A stretch of 64,000 nt of DNA, taken from the NCBI RefSeq assembly GCF_000233955.1, contig NZ_JH376581.1, positions 62,001 to 126,000 on the forward strand, in the 5' to 3' direction. Within the stretch, counting starts at the first letter, position 1. Every line of letters starts with the position of its first letter. Of the stretch, positions 10,501 to 17,813 are shown one piece after another. The stretch is from Paraprevotella clara YIT 11840. Lineage in GTDB: Bacteria > Bacteroidota > Bacteroidia > Bacteroidales > Bacteroidaceae. The notes below the pieces were generated by a model. The model saw only the letters and a program-made list of their open reading frames with translations, was not told where the DNA came from and made no database searches. Made by a program: the position numbers and the translations under genes.

Positions 10501-11612
10501 AACAGCTCCGCGTTATTCTTGAATATCCCCCGGACGATAGGACTAAGCCTTCCCGTTTTGTCTTGCCATACAGGCAAAGAGTAATTAGAGATTCGGCTGT
10601 CATTGACAATCAACTGATAAGCTCCGTCCCCGGCTGCAGAAATCCAAATATTCCCCTCTCTATCGGCACAAATCCGATTAAACAGATTATTCGTCTGGGT
10701 GGCCAACTTGTCCGACGGTATAGCTACCAAATGCCCGTTTTCAATCCGGGCGATGGTCAAACCATAATAACCGAGCATCCACAAATATCCCCAGTGACTG
10801 TCTTCGAACAAACAAAAAGCATACTTCAAATTCTGAACCTCGTCTTCGTTCTCGCCCGACAGAGACTCGCTGACATAATGAATGGCATTCTTGTCGTCCA
10901 CCTCCATCCTGAACAGTCCTTCTCCCCATGTAGAAAGCCAATACCTTCCTTGCCTGTCTTGCAACATACGAAAAGGATTGTCGTATAACCCCAATCGGGG
11001 CATACGCTCGAAACGATCCGTCGTCCGGTTATAACGGTACAACCCGCTTTGCCAGAAACCGGCCCAAACCGTACCGGCCTCATCTTTATACACCATGTTC
11101 ACGCTGGTCACGGGAAGGCTTGAATCGTAAGACTTGACCTCAGACAAATCCGGACTAAGCCGTACCAATTTCTTATATGAACCGACCCAGATATACCCCT
11201 CATCGTCGGTCACGATGGAGCGTATTTCATAATTCGTCAACAAAGAATCCGTAAAAGAAATGAACCGATTGGTCCTCTTATCCCACGCACACATTCCTTT
11301 CTGCGTACCGATGAGTAATTTTCCATCCCGTGTCTCGGTAATTTCCCGGATGTCGTTATGAGGCAAAAGTGTAGGATACATTGGAGAAGAGCGAAAGACA
11401 TGAAGCCCGTAGCCATCGTAGCGACACAACCCGTCGGTAGTGCCCAACCAAAGTACTCCTTCCTGGTCCTGATACATACAATACACCTTATTGGAAGGCA
11501 ACTGTCCCAACAAAGGAAACGGTTTCACTGAAATCTTATCCAATAAACTCCCGCAAGCCCAAGCCGTATACAGTAAAAACGAAATGAGAAAAACCACACT
11601 CCTTTTTTTCAT
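7512..11612 (-). CDS. hybrid two-component system sensor/regulator (HTCS) of the PUL
   Basis: This single protein of 1366 residues senses a glycan fragment in the periplasm and activates the flanking genes. In order: signal peptide; two seven-bladed propellers of Reg_prop repeats (WLGTTDGLCRYDGYG, WVGSYKKLVRLSP, WLGTHGHGLYRI, about residues 30-690); Y_Y_Y domain (LNYSSPRQVLYAYRIKGVN, about 700-790); one membrane helix (about 795-815); histidine kinase with phospho-acceptor His854 (YFTNISHDFLTPIT); ATPase with NAYKYTNEGG and VKDTGVGIP; receiver domain with Asp1162 (VIISDVMMPNMDG); and a C-terminal AraC-type DNA-binding domain (KSSFYRKIK, AYSTGFSSAKYFSTCFKEQFG). All key residues are present. 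The coding strand has a run of nine G at 10292-10300 inside the sensor propeller. Confidence 0.97.
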   Translation of the reverse strand: MKKRSVVFLISFLLYTAWACGSLLDKISVKPFPLLGQLPSNKVYCMYQDQEGVLWLGTTDGLCRYDGYGLHVFRSSPMYPTLLPHNDIREITETRDGKLLIGTQKGMCAWDKRTNRFISFTDSLLTNYEIRSIVTDDEGYIWVGSYKKLVRLSPDLSEVKSYDSSLPVTSVNMVYKDEAGTVWAGFWQSGLYRYNRTTDRFERMPRLGLYDNPFRMLQDRQGRYWLSTWGEGLFRMEVDDKNAIHYVSESLSGENEDEVQNLKYAFCLFEDSHWGYLWMLGYYGLTIARIENGHLVAIPSDKLATQTNNLFNRICADREGNIWISAAGDGAYQLIVNDSRISNYSLPVWQDKTGRLSPIVRGIFKNNAELFWINYDRIGLGWYTPSDNSLFFCRDLESTDDLGDLGDISTFFSPSSQKEEVWVGAKFAPKIYVFLTQRGGVKLPTLKKVLDLKSIGAGVPLSIKEDSLGNIWVATDYGLVVCRTDRDKLAVIKVDIHDISSMEIDTRGAIWLGTHGHGLYRIVPEYRRGEVVKYTVMHFNAHNSTLLSDNIETLCSDVHRRKIWIGTTEGYVQAWDIATNKAKDYSPLFYSYINASIYDIITGKEGHIWVSTAKNVIEFSPDNEVIKSYAGLDDTGIHSFERNACFYYDGVYYYGRDGGITGFKGTSDLAGKAQAVDVDITDVRVSGKSILDGGFSEEGLLDIQSRKLVLGADAHDIEIDFSTLNYSSPRQVLYAYRIKGVNNDWVYTGNNLPRAYYNKLPKGESILELRATDSEGRWSAKTVSYLIERKPAFYETWWAYVVYVFLCGILAYCCYRWAVYRVRLRNELKIIQIEKEKSEELTQAKLRYFTNISHDFLTPITIISCLIDDMVMTYKNRIPQLDKMRSSLRQLKHLIQQVLDFRKIENGKMSLQVSEGDISVFIEDLCRMNFSVLMDKKHISFAVVAEKPHISACFDRDILEKVLYNLLFNAYKYTNEGGEITVSLSVVENDGVRSALIRVKDTGVGIPLEKQPFVFNRFYTATTDTAAEANGIGLSLVKELLEIHHGRIALESTVGKGTEFSVLLPMEKSAYLPEEFAPQEDMSAVEELELPHEENIVGYSVLEKTEPQKEVDGCMLLVDDNVDLLDVMCRVFSHRHKVLLAHDGIEAVAVIENNAVDVIISDVMMPNMDGLELCRHLKADINTSHIPVILLTAKNAPEDRIECYKAGCDGYVAKPFELRVLEARVESFLEHKRCAQRDFKEEREVRTAMLKMSALDQKFLDKVISIIEHNMKKAIDIDVNTIAREVGMSKSSFYRKIKLITDLSPVEFVKNIRLKHAYELLEKGETSLESVAYSTGFSSAKYFSTCFKEQFGITPTEFLRRRELDV

Positions 11613-11641
11613 GGTGTCTAATCAATCTGTTTTTTCGCATG

Positions 11642-11649
11642 CAAAAATA
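11642..11649 (-). promoter_or_regulatory. -7 box of the hybrid regulator gene
   Basis: On the minus strand this reads TATTTTTG, matching TAnnTTTG, 29 bases before the start at 11612. No clear TTTG is seen at the -33 distance. Confidence 0.45.
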
Positions 11650-11700
11650 ATAAAATATAGCTATATGCTGTCTTTCACAGTTCTTTTTTCTCCTTTTATT

Positions 11701-11788
11701 TTCTGCGCCAAACGATTTTTCGTTCTCAGCCAAACGATTTTTCAATCTGCGGCAACTGATTTTCGACTATGAGGAACACGGTTTTCAC
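11701..11788. repeat. array of 22-bp repeat units (copy C), four units
   Basis: Four consecutive 22-base units begin at 11701, 11723, 11745 and 11767. The first two are close copies with the core CCAAACGATTTTTC; the third is diverged (GGCAACTGATTTTCGA) and the fourth weak. The same unit with the same period occurs at 34491-34578 and 51421-51508. Unlike those, this copy has no recognisable terminal inverted repeats. It occupies the 414-base divergent region 11613-12026 between the hybrid regulator and the rightward operon; apart from the regulator's -7 box I see no other feature there and no strong TAnnTTTG for the rightward genes. Confidence 0.7.
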
Positions 11789-12026
11789 CCCACATAAGTG
11801 AACCATTTTTGCCTTTATTGAACTATAATCTTCCTCAGACGATATTAGATTGAATTTTGTCCTAATCTGAATAAAAATCGTCCCTTACTCATTTTATTTT
11901 TTATGAATTTTGCATCAGAAAAAAGCAAGAGTGAAAGAAACAGGTAAAGTTTTGCCAGGTATAAAAGATGTTTTCAGAATAATGCTTTACCAGATGTTGT
12001 ATATGTATGATTAAAAAAAATAGAAT

Positions 12027-13466
12027 ATGAAAAGAAATTATGTAAAAGTCATAGCTGCTGTAGTGGGAATGACCATGGTGTACTGCCCGCTTACGCTCAA
12101 TGCCAAGTCGAAAAAGAACGCCACAGCCGCCCCGTCGGAAATCGCCATTCACGGATATGGAGAGACTGCGTCGTTCACCGTAGATTCCAGAAATCTGCGT
12201 TCGGACGAACCCATCCTGATTTCTGCAACAAACGGATTTGAGGTTTCTCCCCGCGAACTTTCTCCTAACAGCAAGGGTACAGTGACCGTGAAACTGATAA
12301 GTTCCAAACAACAAACCACAGGGAAGGTAATCCTTCGCAGCGGTGACACCCGTTATTATGTCGCTGTCAAAGGAGCCGGAAAAGCACTCCCTGTCAAAGA
12401 CTTATCCGCCACTCCCACCTACCAAGGAGGCGAAGAGGAAAATTTTGAAAAAGCATTCAATCCGTCTGCCGACGGATACACGATAGAATTCAAGGTGGCG
12501 ACACCTACGGATGGAGATGAATTTTATCCTTTCGCCATCGATTCCCAAGGCAACGGCTTTAAAAGTTATGTCTCTTCCACCGCTTTCGGTTTATTCCATT
12601 CTACTTCCAAAGCGGACGGTTTCACAAACCCGTCGACCAACGTAACCGGAGGACGAGGCAAATTCTACAACAACGATGGCAAAGCACATACCTATAGAAT
12701 TGCCGTAATGCCGGACAACCGCGCGTTCTTCTATCGCGACGGCATAGCCGTGGACACAGTACGTCTGCACGACTACGGATTGCAACCCGACTTTGCCACC
12801 GGCAATGGAGAACTAAAGGAAAACCTGCTGAAGAATCCGGGATTCGAAGGGGAATTCGAAGTTTTCGGTATTAAAAATGCAGAAGACGTGGCCAAAAGCA
12901 TAGAAGGCTGGTATATAGACATACACGACTATTGGTGCAGCCAACAGTTTATCCTCCCGGAAGAAATAGACAACACGGTCGACGTGGACAATCACATCGC
13001 CAAAATCGTACCCTATATGTGGGCCAACGGTTGGGGCAACGGCAATATCAACCAAATTGTCGACGTGGCGCCGAATGAAACCTACACGCTCACGGCACTG
13101 GCCAAAGGCGGAATCCGGGAAAAAGAGGGAACCTTAGCCGCCACTATGTTTATTGAAGAAATGCAAGACCGTGAGAAAAGAACCAAGGTGGAAATTGCCA
13201 GCGATTCATGGGAGACTTACTCTTTGGACTATACCACCTCTCCCGATTGCCGTCAAATCCGTGTCGTCTTCCAGACCGAATCCGGAAAATGGGGCGAACA
13301 CAGAAGCCCGTTCGAGATAGACAACGTAAAACTGACCGGAGTATCACGCCAATATACCCCCAAAATCGGCTTCATCAACCATAATGCCAAGGTGGAATAC
13401 TTCACATTCGATACCACCGGGGCATACGCTCCGGCATCTCCTGAAATTACGGTAAATATCAACTAA
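12027..13466 (+). CDS. secreted carbohydrate-binding-like protein of the PUL, no catalytic domain recognised
   Basis: This 479-residue protein begins with a signal peptide (MKRNYVKVIAAVVGMTMV...LNA). Residues about 30-120 form an Ig-like beta domain (ISATNGFEVSPRELSP, then GKVILRSGD). About 130-260 look like a concanavalin/LamG-type sandwich (YTIEFKVATP, HTYRIAVMPDNRAFFYRDG). About 270-450 resemble a CBM4/22 or galactose-binding jelly roll (LLKNPGFEGEFEVFG, YTLTALAKGG, IRVVFQTESGKW, FEIDNVKL). It is the first gene of a four-gene rightward run, 14 bases before the GH43 gene. A role in holding the polysaccharide is inferred from the folds and context; domain names are by eye. Confidence 0.72.
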   Translation: MKRNYVKVIAAVVGMTMVYCPLTLNAKSKKNATAAPSEIAIHGYGETASFTVDSRNLRSDEPILISATNGFEVSPRELSPNSKGTVTVKLISSKQQTTGKVILRSGDTRYYVAVKGAGKALPVKDLSATPTYQGGEEENFEKAFNPSADGYTIEFKVATPTDGDEFYPFAIDSQGNGFKSYVSSTAFGLFHSTSKADGFTNPSTNVTGGRGKFYNNDGKAHTYRIAVMPDNRAFFYRDGIAVDTVRLHDYGLQPDFATGNGELKENLLKNPGFEGEFEVFGIKNAEDVAKSIEGWYIDIHDYWCSQQFILPEEIDNTVDVDNHIAKIVPYMWANGWGNGNINQIVDVAPNETYTLTALAKGGIREKEGTLAATMFIEEMQDREKRTKVEIASDSWETYSLDYTTSPDCRQIRVVFQTESGKWGEHRSPFEIDNVKLTGVSRQYTPKIGFINHNAKVEYFTFDTTGAYAPASPEITVNIN

Positions 13467-13480
13467 CCTGCAAACGAAGC

Positions 13481-14914
13481 ATGAAGAAACTGTTTTTGTT
13501 CATCGTAGGTTTGTGGACATGGCATACCCACTGTCCGGCACAACTTGCCCAATTCCATCCGGGCGAAGTATGGAACGACACTGAAAACGCCCCCATCAAT
13601 GCCCACGGAGGCTGCGTAGTGTTCCACAATGGCACATACTATTGGTTTGGCGAGGATCGTACGAAATTCGAATCGAACGGTGTCAGTTGCTATTCTTCCA
13701 CAGACCTCTACAACTGGAAACGTATCGGACTGGCATTGAAAACCGACGGCCAACCCCGTGAAGACTTGAACGACATCTCACAAGGCCGCCTCTTTGAACG
13801 CCCGAAAGTCATATACAACCCGAAGACCCAAAAGTGGGTGATGTGGAGCCATTGGGAAAAATCGAGCAGCGACTATGGTGCCGCACGGGTATGCGTAGCC
13901 ACGAGCGACCGAATCACCGGTCCTTACACGCTCTACAAGACGTTCAGACCGAACGGAAACGAATCGCGCGACCAAACATTATTCGTGGACAGCGACGGAA
14001 AAGCTTACCATATCTGTTCCACCGAAATGAACACCAACACGAACATCGCCCTCCTGCGTGAAGACTATCTGGAGCCGGAAGGCACAAATCAGCAAGTGTT
14101 GAAAGGGCAGAAATGCGAAGCGGCAGCCGTCTTCAAATGGAACAACCGGTATTTCGGTCTGTTTTCGGGTTGCACCGGCTGGGCTCCCAACCCGGGACGG
14201 CGCGCCTACACGGACAACCTCATGGGCGAATGGCAACGCAACGGCAATTTTGCCATCGACAAGATGAAACAAATAAGTTACCGTACGCAACCGTGTTACG
14301 TCTTCCAGTTGGAAGGCAAAAAAGATGCATTCATCTATATGGGCGACCGTTGGAATCCCAACGATGTGGAACATTCCACTCATGTCTGGTTACCGGTCAG
14401 CATGCGTTCGGGTTATCCTGTCGTCCGCTGGTACGACCAATGGGACTTGAGTATCTTCGACAAAATGTACCGCTATAAACAAGCTGCGGAAATCGTGCCG
14501 GGAAACACTTACGCCTTATTGGAACAACAGGCAGACCGGCTCGTGTCCAAACCTGCGAACGGTTTCACCCTCGCTGACGACAACGACGAAATCAACCTGA
14601 ACTTTGTATTCTTGCAAACCGAAAGTCCGGACGTGTATAAGTTAAAAGACACCAAAAGCGGCAAGCTCCTGACCAACACGTTCGGTTCCTTACGCCTGAA
14701 TGCCGAAGCTACAGACGGCAACAGTCAAAAGTGGAAATTCATCCGACAAGCAGACGGATTCTATCGCATACAAAGCATGCAGGACCAGAAGTTCATCTCT
14801 GTTTCGGGCAATAATACTTTCGAAGGAACTCCTTTATACCTCACGGAAAACGGAGAACCTCACTATTTCGGAGTTTACTTCGATTCAGACAAATATTCAT
14901 ACAGGGCATCTTAA
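13481..14914 (+). CDS. GH43-family glycosidase with C-terminal ricin-like domain
   Basis: This secreted enzyme has 477 residues: a signal peptide ending at CPA, a five-bladed GH43 propeller (about 25-335), and a ricin/CBM13-like beta-trefoil (about 345-477, SGKLLTNTFGSLRLN, SQKWKFIRQADGFYRIQS). The propeller start is VWNDTENAPINAHGGCVVFH, followed by YYWFGED and GVSCYSSTDLYNWKR. This type resembles GH43 subfamilies 24 and 34, which include exo-beta-1,3-galactanases and beta-galactosidases. In the galactanases I recall, the usual catalytic Asp base is absent, and here too INAHGG stands where other GH43 proteins have it. It closely resembles the gene at 59848-60882. Exact specificity is not certain. 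Confidence 0.88.
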   Translation: MKKLFLFIVGLWTWHTHCPAQLAQFHPGEVWNDTENAPINAHGGCVVFHNGTYYWFGEDRTKFESNGVSCYSSTDLYNWKRIGLALKTDGQPREDLNDISQGRLFERPKVIYNPKTQKWVMWSHWEKSSSDYGAARVCVATSDRITGPYTLYKTFRPNGNESRDQTLFVDSDGKAYHICSTEMNTNTNIALLREDYLEPEGTNQQVLKGQKCEAAAVFKWNNRYFGLFSGCTGWAPNPGRRAYTDNLMGEWQRNGNFAIDKMKQISYRTQPCYVFQLEGKKDAFIYMGDRWNPNDVEHSTHVWLPVSMRSGYPVVRWYDQWDLSIFDKMYRYKQAAEIVPGNTYALLEQQADRLVSKPANGFTLADDNDEINLNFVFLQTESPDVYKLKDTKSGKLLTNTFGSLRLNAEATDGNSQKWKFIRQADGFYRIQSMQDQKFISVSGNNTFEGTPLYLTENGEPHYFGVYFDSDKYSYRAS

Positions 14915-14953
14915 ACTATTCAATAAAAACACTTGAAATTAGGTTAATGTTGT

Positions 14954-14990
14954 TAAGTGCGTATCCGTGACGGCCTCGCACTTACTTTCT
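14954..14990 (+). terminator. intercistronic hairpin, possible partial terminator
   Basis: A perfect 8-bp stem TAAGTGCG/CGCACTTA (14954-14961 with 14977-14984) encloses an inner CCG/CGG pair and is followed by CTTTCTTT. It lies between two genes of the same run, so it may reduce rather than stop transcription or stabilise the upstream message. Confidence 0.5.
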
Positions 14991-15036
14991 TTAAAGAGAC
15001 AAGCAATCAAATTACAAACCGTTAAATATTTATCAA

Positions 15037-17742
15037 ATGACACTCAAAAAATCATGGATGAGGAACTATATTATAGTAACGTTCCTGTTATGTCCCCCTT
15101 TACAGGGCATGGCCTCCCCCGATGACACCAAGGGAGAAACCGTGGTCATAGGTACTGTGGTCAACCAACTTCCCGCATTGCCATCGAGCATTCAACTCGG
15201 TTCGGACAGCCTGCCGGTAAAATGGGACAAAACCAATAAGAACCAGTTCAATACCCCATTCGACAAGACGGTCGTAAAAGGCGAAGCAGACCGAAAAGGT
15301 ACAAAAATACCAGTAACTGCCGCCGTATGGACTTTGCCGGAGAACTTGGTTTACCTTATCGACGCAGGCCGTGTCGCCCCTCATTCCTCCCAAATATTCG
15401 AAGCTGCCAAGTCCCTGCGTGGCGAGGCTTTACTGAATGACGCCCCGGACCGTAAATTCCATTCGGGCACTGACCAATGGGGATATGTGGAACGCGAACA
15501 ATATGAGGACCAGAAGGTATATGTCACAGCCGGAAATGGGGATGACTGGGCAACCTCATTCCTCAGCGACGGTAAAGATAAAGACGAAGGACTGACCTAC
15601 AAACTGACCTTACAACCGGGAGTATACAGAATCAGAGTCGCACACGTTCCGATTATCAAATTAAACTTCACCAGTTATCTCAGAGTAGATCAAAAGATTG
15701 TCAACACCCAGCAACTGTCTACCAACGTATCCGAAGACAAGATACACCCAGCCGTATGGGTAACTCACGATCTGAAATTGACGCACCCCACAACTTTCAC
15801 CTACGAAAGTAACAAGATAGGCGGAAAAGAATGGGAAAACGGCAATATCAGCCTGATTTCCGTAGAGCAAATCAGTGCCAACTTAGAAACACCCATCATT
15901 TCCTGGGACGGCGGTTCGTGGGATAGCCAAACCGTAGAATTAAAACACAAGGACCCTTCTGCCGAAATTTACTATACGCTCGATGGCAGCCAACCGGACA
16001 AAAACAGCCATAAATATATTGCTCCGTTCACGATCGACAAAACGACAAGAGTCAACGCCATTGCTTACAATGCGGAAGGCGCCAGTAAAATAGTCTCGGC
16101 AGATTTTGCCATCAGTACATGGGCCGTCACTGCCACCCCATTCAAGTTAATCGGCGAAAACGAAGTGAAGAACGTAAAAATCAACTGGATGCAAAGAAAT
16201 GACGCAGACGTGTACAAAATATTTCGAAACGGAACCTTGATTGGGGAGACCCGGGGAGACACCTACGATGATTACGGGTTGTCTTTAGGGGAAAATTATA
16301 CCTATCATGTAGAAGGCTACAAAGAGGGTCGAAAGATAGCCACATCGGAATCGCAGTCGGCCATGCCTTTCAGCCCTTCACAAGATTGCGACGTGTACGA
16401 CAACCGCAACGGTCAATATCTGAAAAATAGAGAAGGTGGCATCTCCGGGATGAAAATAGGAGACCTTTATTTCTCTTACCGGCTGGAACGGAAGAAAAAA
16501 ACTGTAGATGGACAGGAAAAAGACGGTTGGTTGCTGTCAGAATCTTATTCCACAACAGGAAAGGAAGGAAGTTGGAACAGTCCACGCGAGATAGCTTTCT
16601 ATCCCAATGTAAATTTCGAGGGTATAGGATTCCGTTACAACGAAAAGACCCGTAAAGTCGTATTGTCCGCCCATTATGAAGATCAAGGCGGATATACCGC
16701 AGCTAAAATATTCTTGGCGCAGATAACCCCGAAAGGCGGTATCGAGGTCGGTACGATGGAACGACCTTTAGGTTACGATTCCAGAGACCAATCGTTATTC
16801 GTGGATGACGACGGTAGCGGATACCTCTTGTCTGCCACCAATATGAACAGCGATATCCACATCTACAAACTGGACGAGACATGGACCAAACCGGTAGAAC
16901 TGGTCAATACGATATGTAAAGGGCAACATCGCGAGACCCCATCCATCATCAAAAAAGACGGAGAATACTATTTCTTCAGTTCCAAAGCGTCCGGATGGTA
17001 TCCCAGCCAGGCCATGTATGCCTCGGCGGAAAATTTGGGTGGGGTATGGACTTCATTACGGGAAATCGGTAACAACTCTACTTTCGGGGCACAGTTCAAC
17101 AATATCCAAAGAAGAGGCACAAACCACGAAACATTCGGCGTGTGGAGCTACCATTGGGGCGCCCAGTACCACCATAAAGACCCGGACGGGAATTTCCCGA
17201 GAATATCCGTAGCCAAATTCAACAAAGGCTATGCTTCCATGGATTATTACCGTTATATCGAATTTCATGACTCATACGGCATTGTCCCCGTACAAAACGG
17301 CAGGAACCTTACGCTTAACGCACTGGTCTCTACCACCACGGTTGGTGCCAATCCTCATACGGCATCCTGCATCACGGACGGAGCCGACATGAATTCTTCC
17401 GTTTACTTCCAGAACAGTACGTACCCGTATGTCCTGACCATAGATATGCAAAAAAAGGCCAAGATATCGGAGCTCAACTTGTCAACCAAATTGGTCAACG
17501 GCTCGGAAACGGCATATAAATACACGATCGAAGGGAGTGTGGACGGCGAACACTTTCAAACCTTGGTAGACGGAACGGACAACTGGCAAGTAGGTTTCCA
17601 GATACTCCCTGTCACGGACTCGTCGGCTTACAGATACCTCAGGTTAACGGTACTGAGAATCATCAATGTGCATAACAATAATCCGGCCACCTGGGCCGAT
17701 GGTGTCTATGAGCTCACCGCATACGGTATGCCCGTAGAATAA
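15037..17742 (+). CDS. large secreted multidomain GH43-like protein with CBM32-type C-terminus
   Basis: This protein has 901 residues. After a signal peptide (IIVTFLLCPPLQGMA) there is a jelly-roll domain (about 120-280, YKLTLQPGVYRIRVAHVP), a chitobiase-type C-terminal fold (about 285-360, AEIYYTLDGSQPDKNSHKY), a fibronectin-like segment (about 365-445), a five-bladed propeller (about 450-740, VDDDGSGYLLSATNMNSDIHI, ETPSIIKKDGEYYFFSS) and an F5/8-type (CBM32) domain (about 760-900, YKYTIEGSVDGEHFQTL). The propeller matches the GH43 clan in pattern, including DSRDQSLFVDDDG, which parallels SRDQTLFVDSDG in the GH43 gene before it. Catalytic activity is likely but not shown. It sits between two hairpins in the rightward run. 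Confidence 0.78.
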   Translation: MTLKKSWMRNYIIVTFLLCPPLQGMASPDDTKGETVVIGTVVNQLPALPSSIQLGSDSLPVKWDKTNKNQFNTPFDKTVVKGEADRKGTKIPVTAAVWTLPENLVYLIDAGRVAPHSSQIFEAAKSLRGEALLNDAPDRKFHSGTDQWGYVEREQYEDQKVYVTAGNGDDWATSFLSDGKDKDEGLTYKLTLQPGVYRIRVAHVPIIKLNFTSYLRVDQKIVNTQQLSTNVSEDKIHPAVWVTHDLKLTHPTTFTYESNKIGGKEWENGNISLISVEQISANLETPIISWDGGSWDSQTVELKHKDPSAEIYYTLDGSQPDKNSHKYIAPFTIDKTTRVNAIAYNAEGASKIVSADFAISTWAVTATPFKLIGENEVKNVKINWMQRNDADVYKIFRNGTLIGETRGDTYDDYGLSLGENYTYHVEGYKEGRKIATSESQSAMPFSPSQDCDVYDNRNGQYLKNREGGISGMKIGDLYFSYRLERKKKTVDGQEKDGWLLSESYSTTGKEGSWNSPREIAFYPNVNFEGIGFRYNEKTRKVVLSAHYEDQGGYTAAKIFLAQITPKGGIEVGTMERPLGYDSRDQSLFVDDDGSGYLLSATNMNSDIHIYKLDETWTKPVELVNTICKGQHRETPSIIKKDGEYYFFSSKASGWYPSQAMYASAENLGGVWTSLREIGNNSTFGAQFNNIQRRGTNHETFGVWSYHWGAQYHHKDPDGNFPRISVAKFNKGYASMDYYRYIEFHDSYGIVPVQNGRNLTLNALVSTTTVGANPHTASCITDGADMNSSVYFQNSTYPYVLTIDMQKKAKISELNLSTKLVNGSETAYKYTIEGSVDGEHFQTLVDGTDNWQVGFQILPVTDSSAYRYLRLTVLRIINVHNNNPATWADGVYELTAYGMPVE

Positions 17743-17763
17743 ATCCTATCCAAATAGGACAAA

Positions 17764-17800
17764 GAGAGTGTGTCTATAACACACTCTCCATTCATTTTTA
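17764..17800 (+). terminator. hairpin after the large GH43-like gene
   Basis: A perfect 10-bp stem GAGAGTGTGT/ACACACTCTC (17764-17773 with 17779-17788) is followed by a T-rich tail (CATTCATTTTT). It lies 21 bases after the stop codon and 25 bases before the next start. Confidence 0.65.
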
Positions 17801-17813
17801 ACAAAACATAAGC

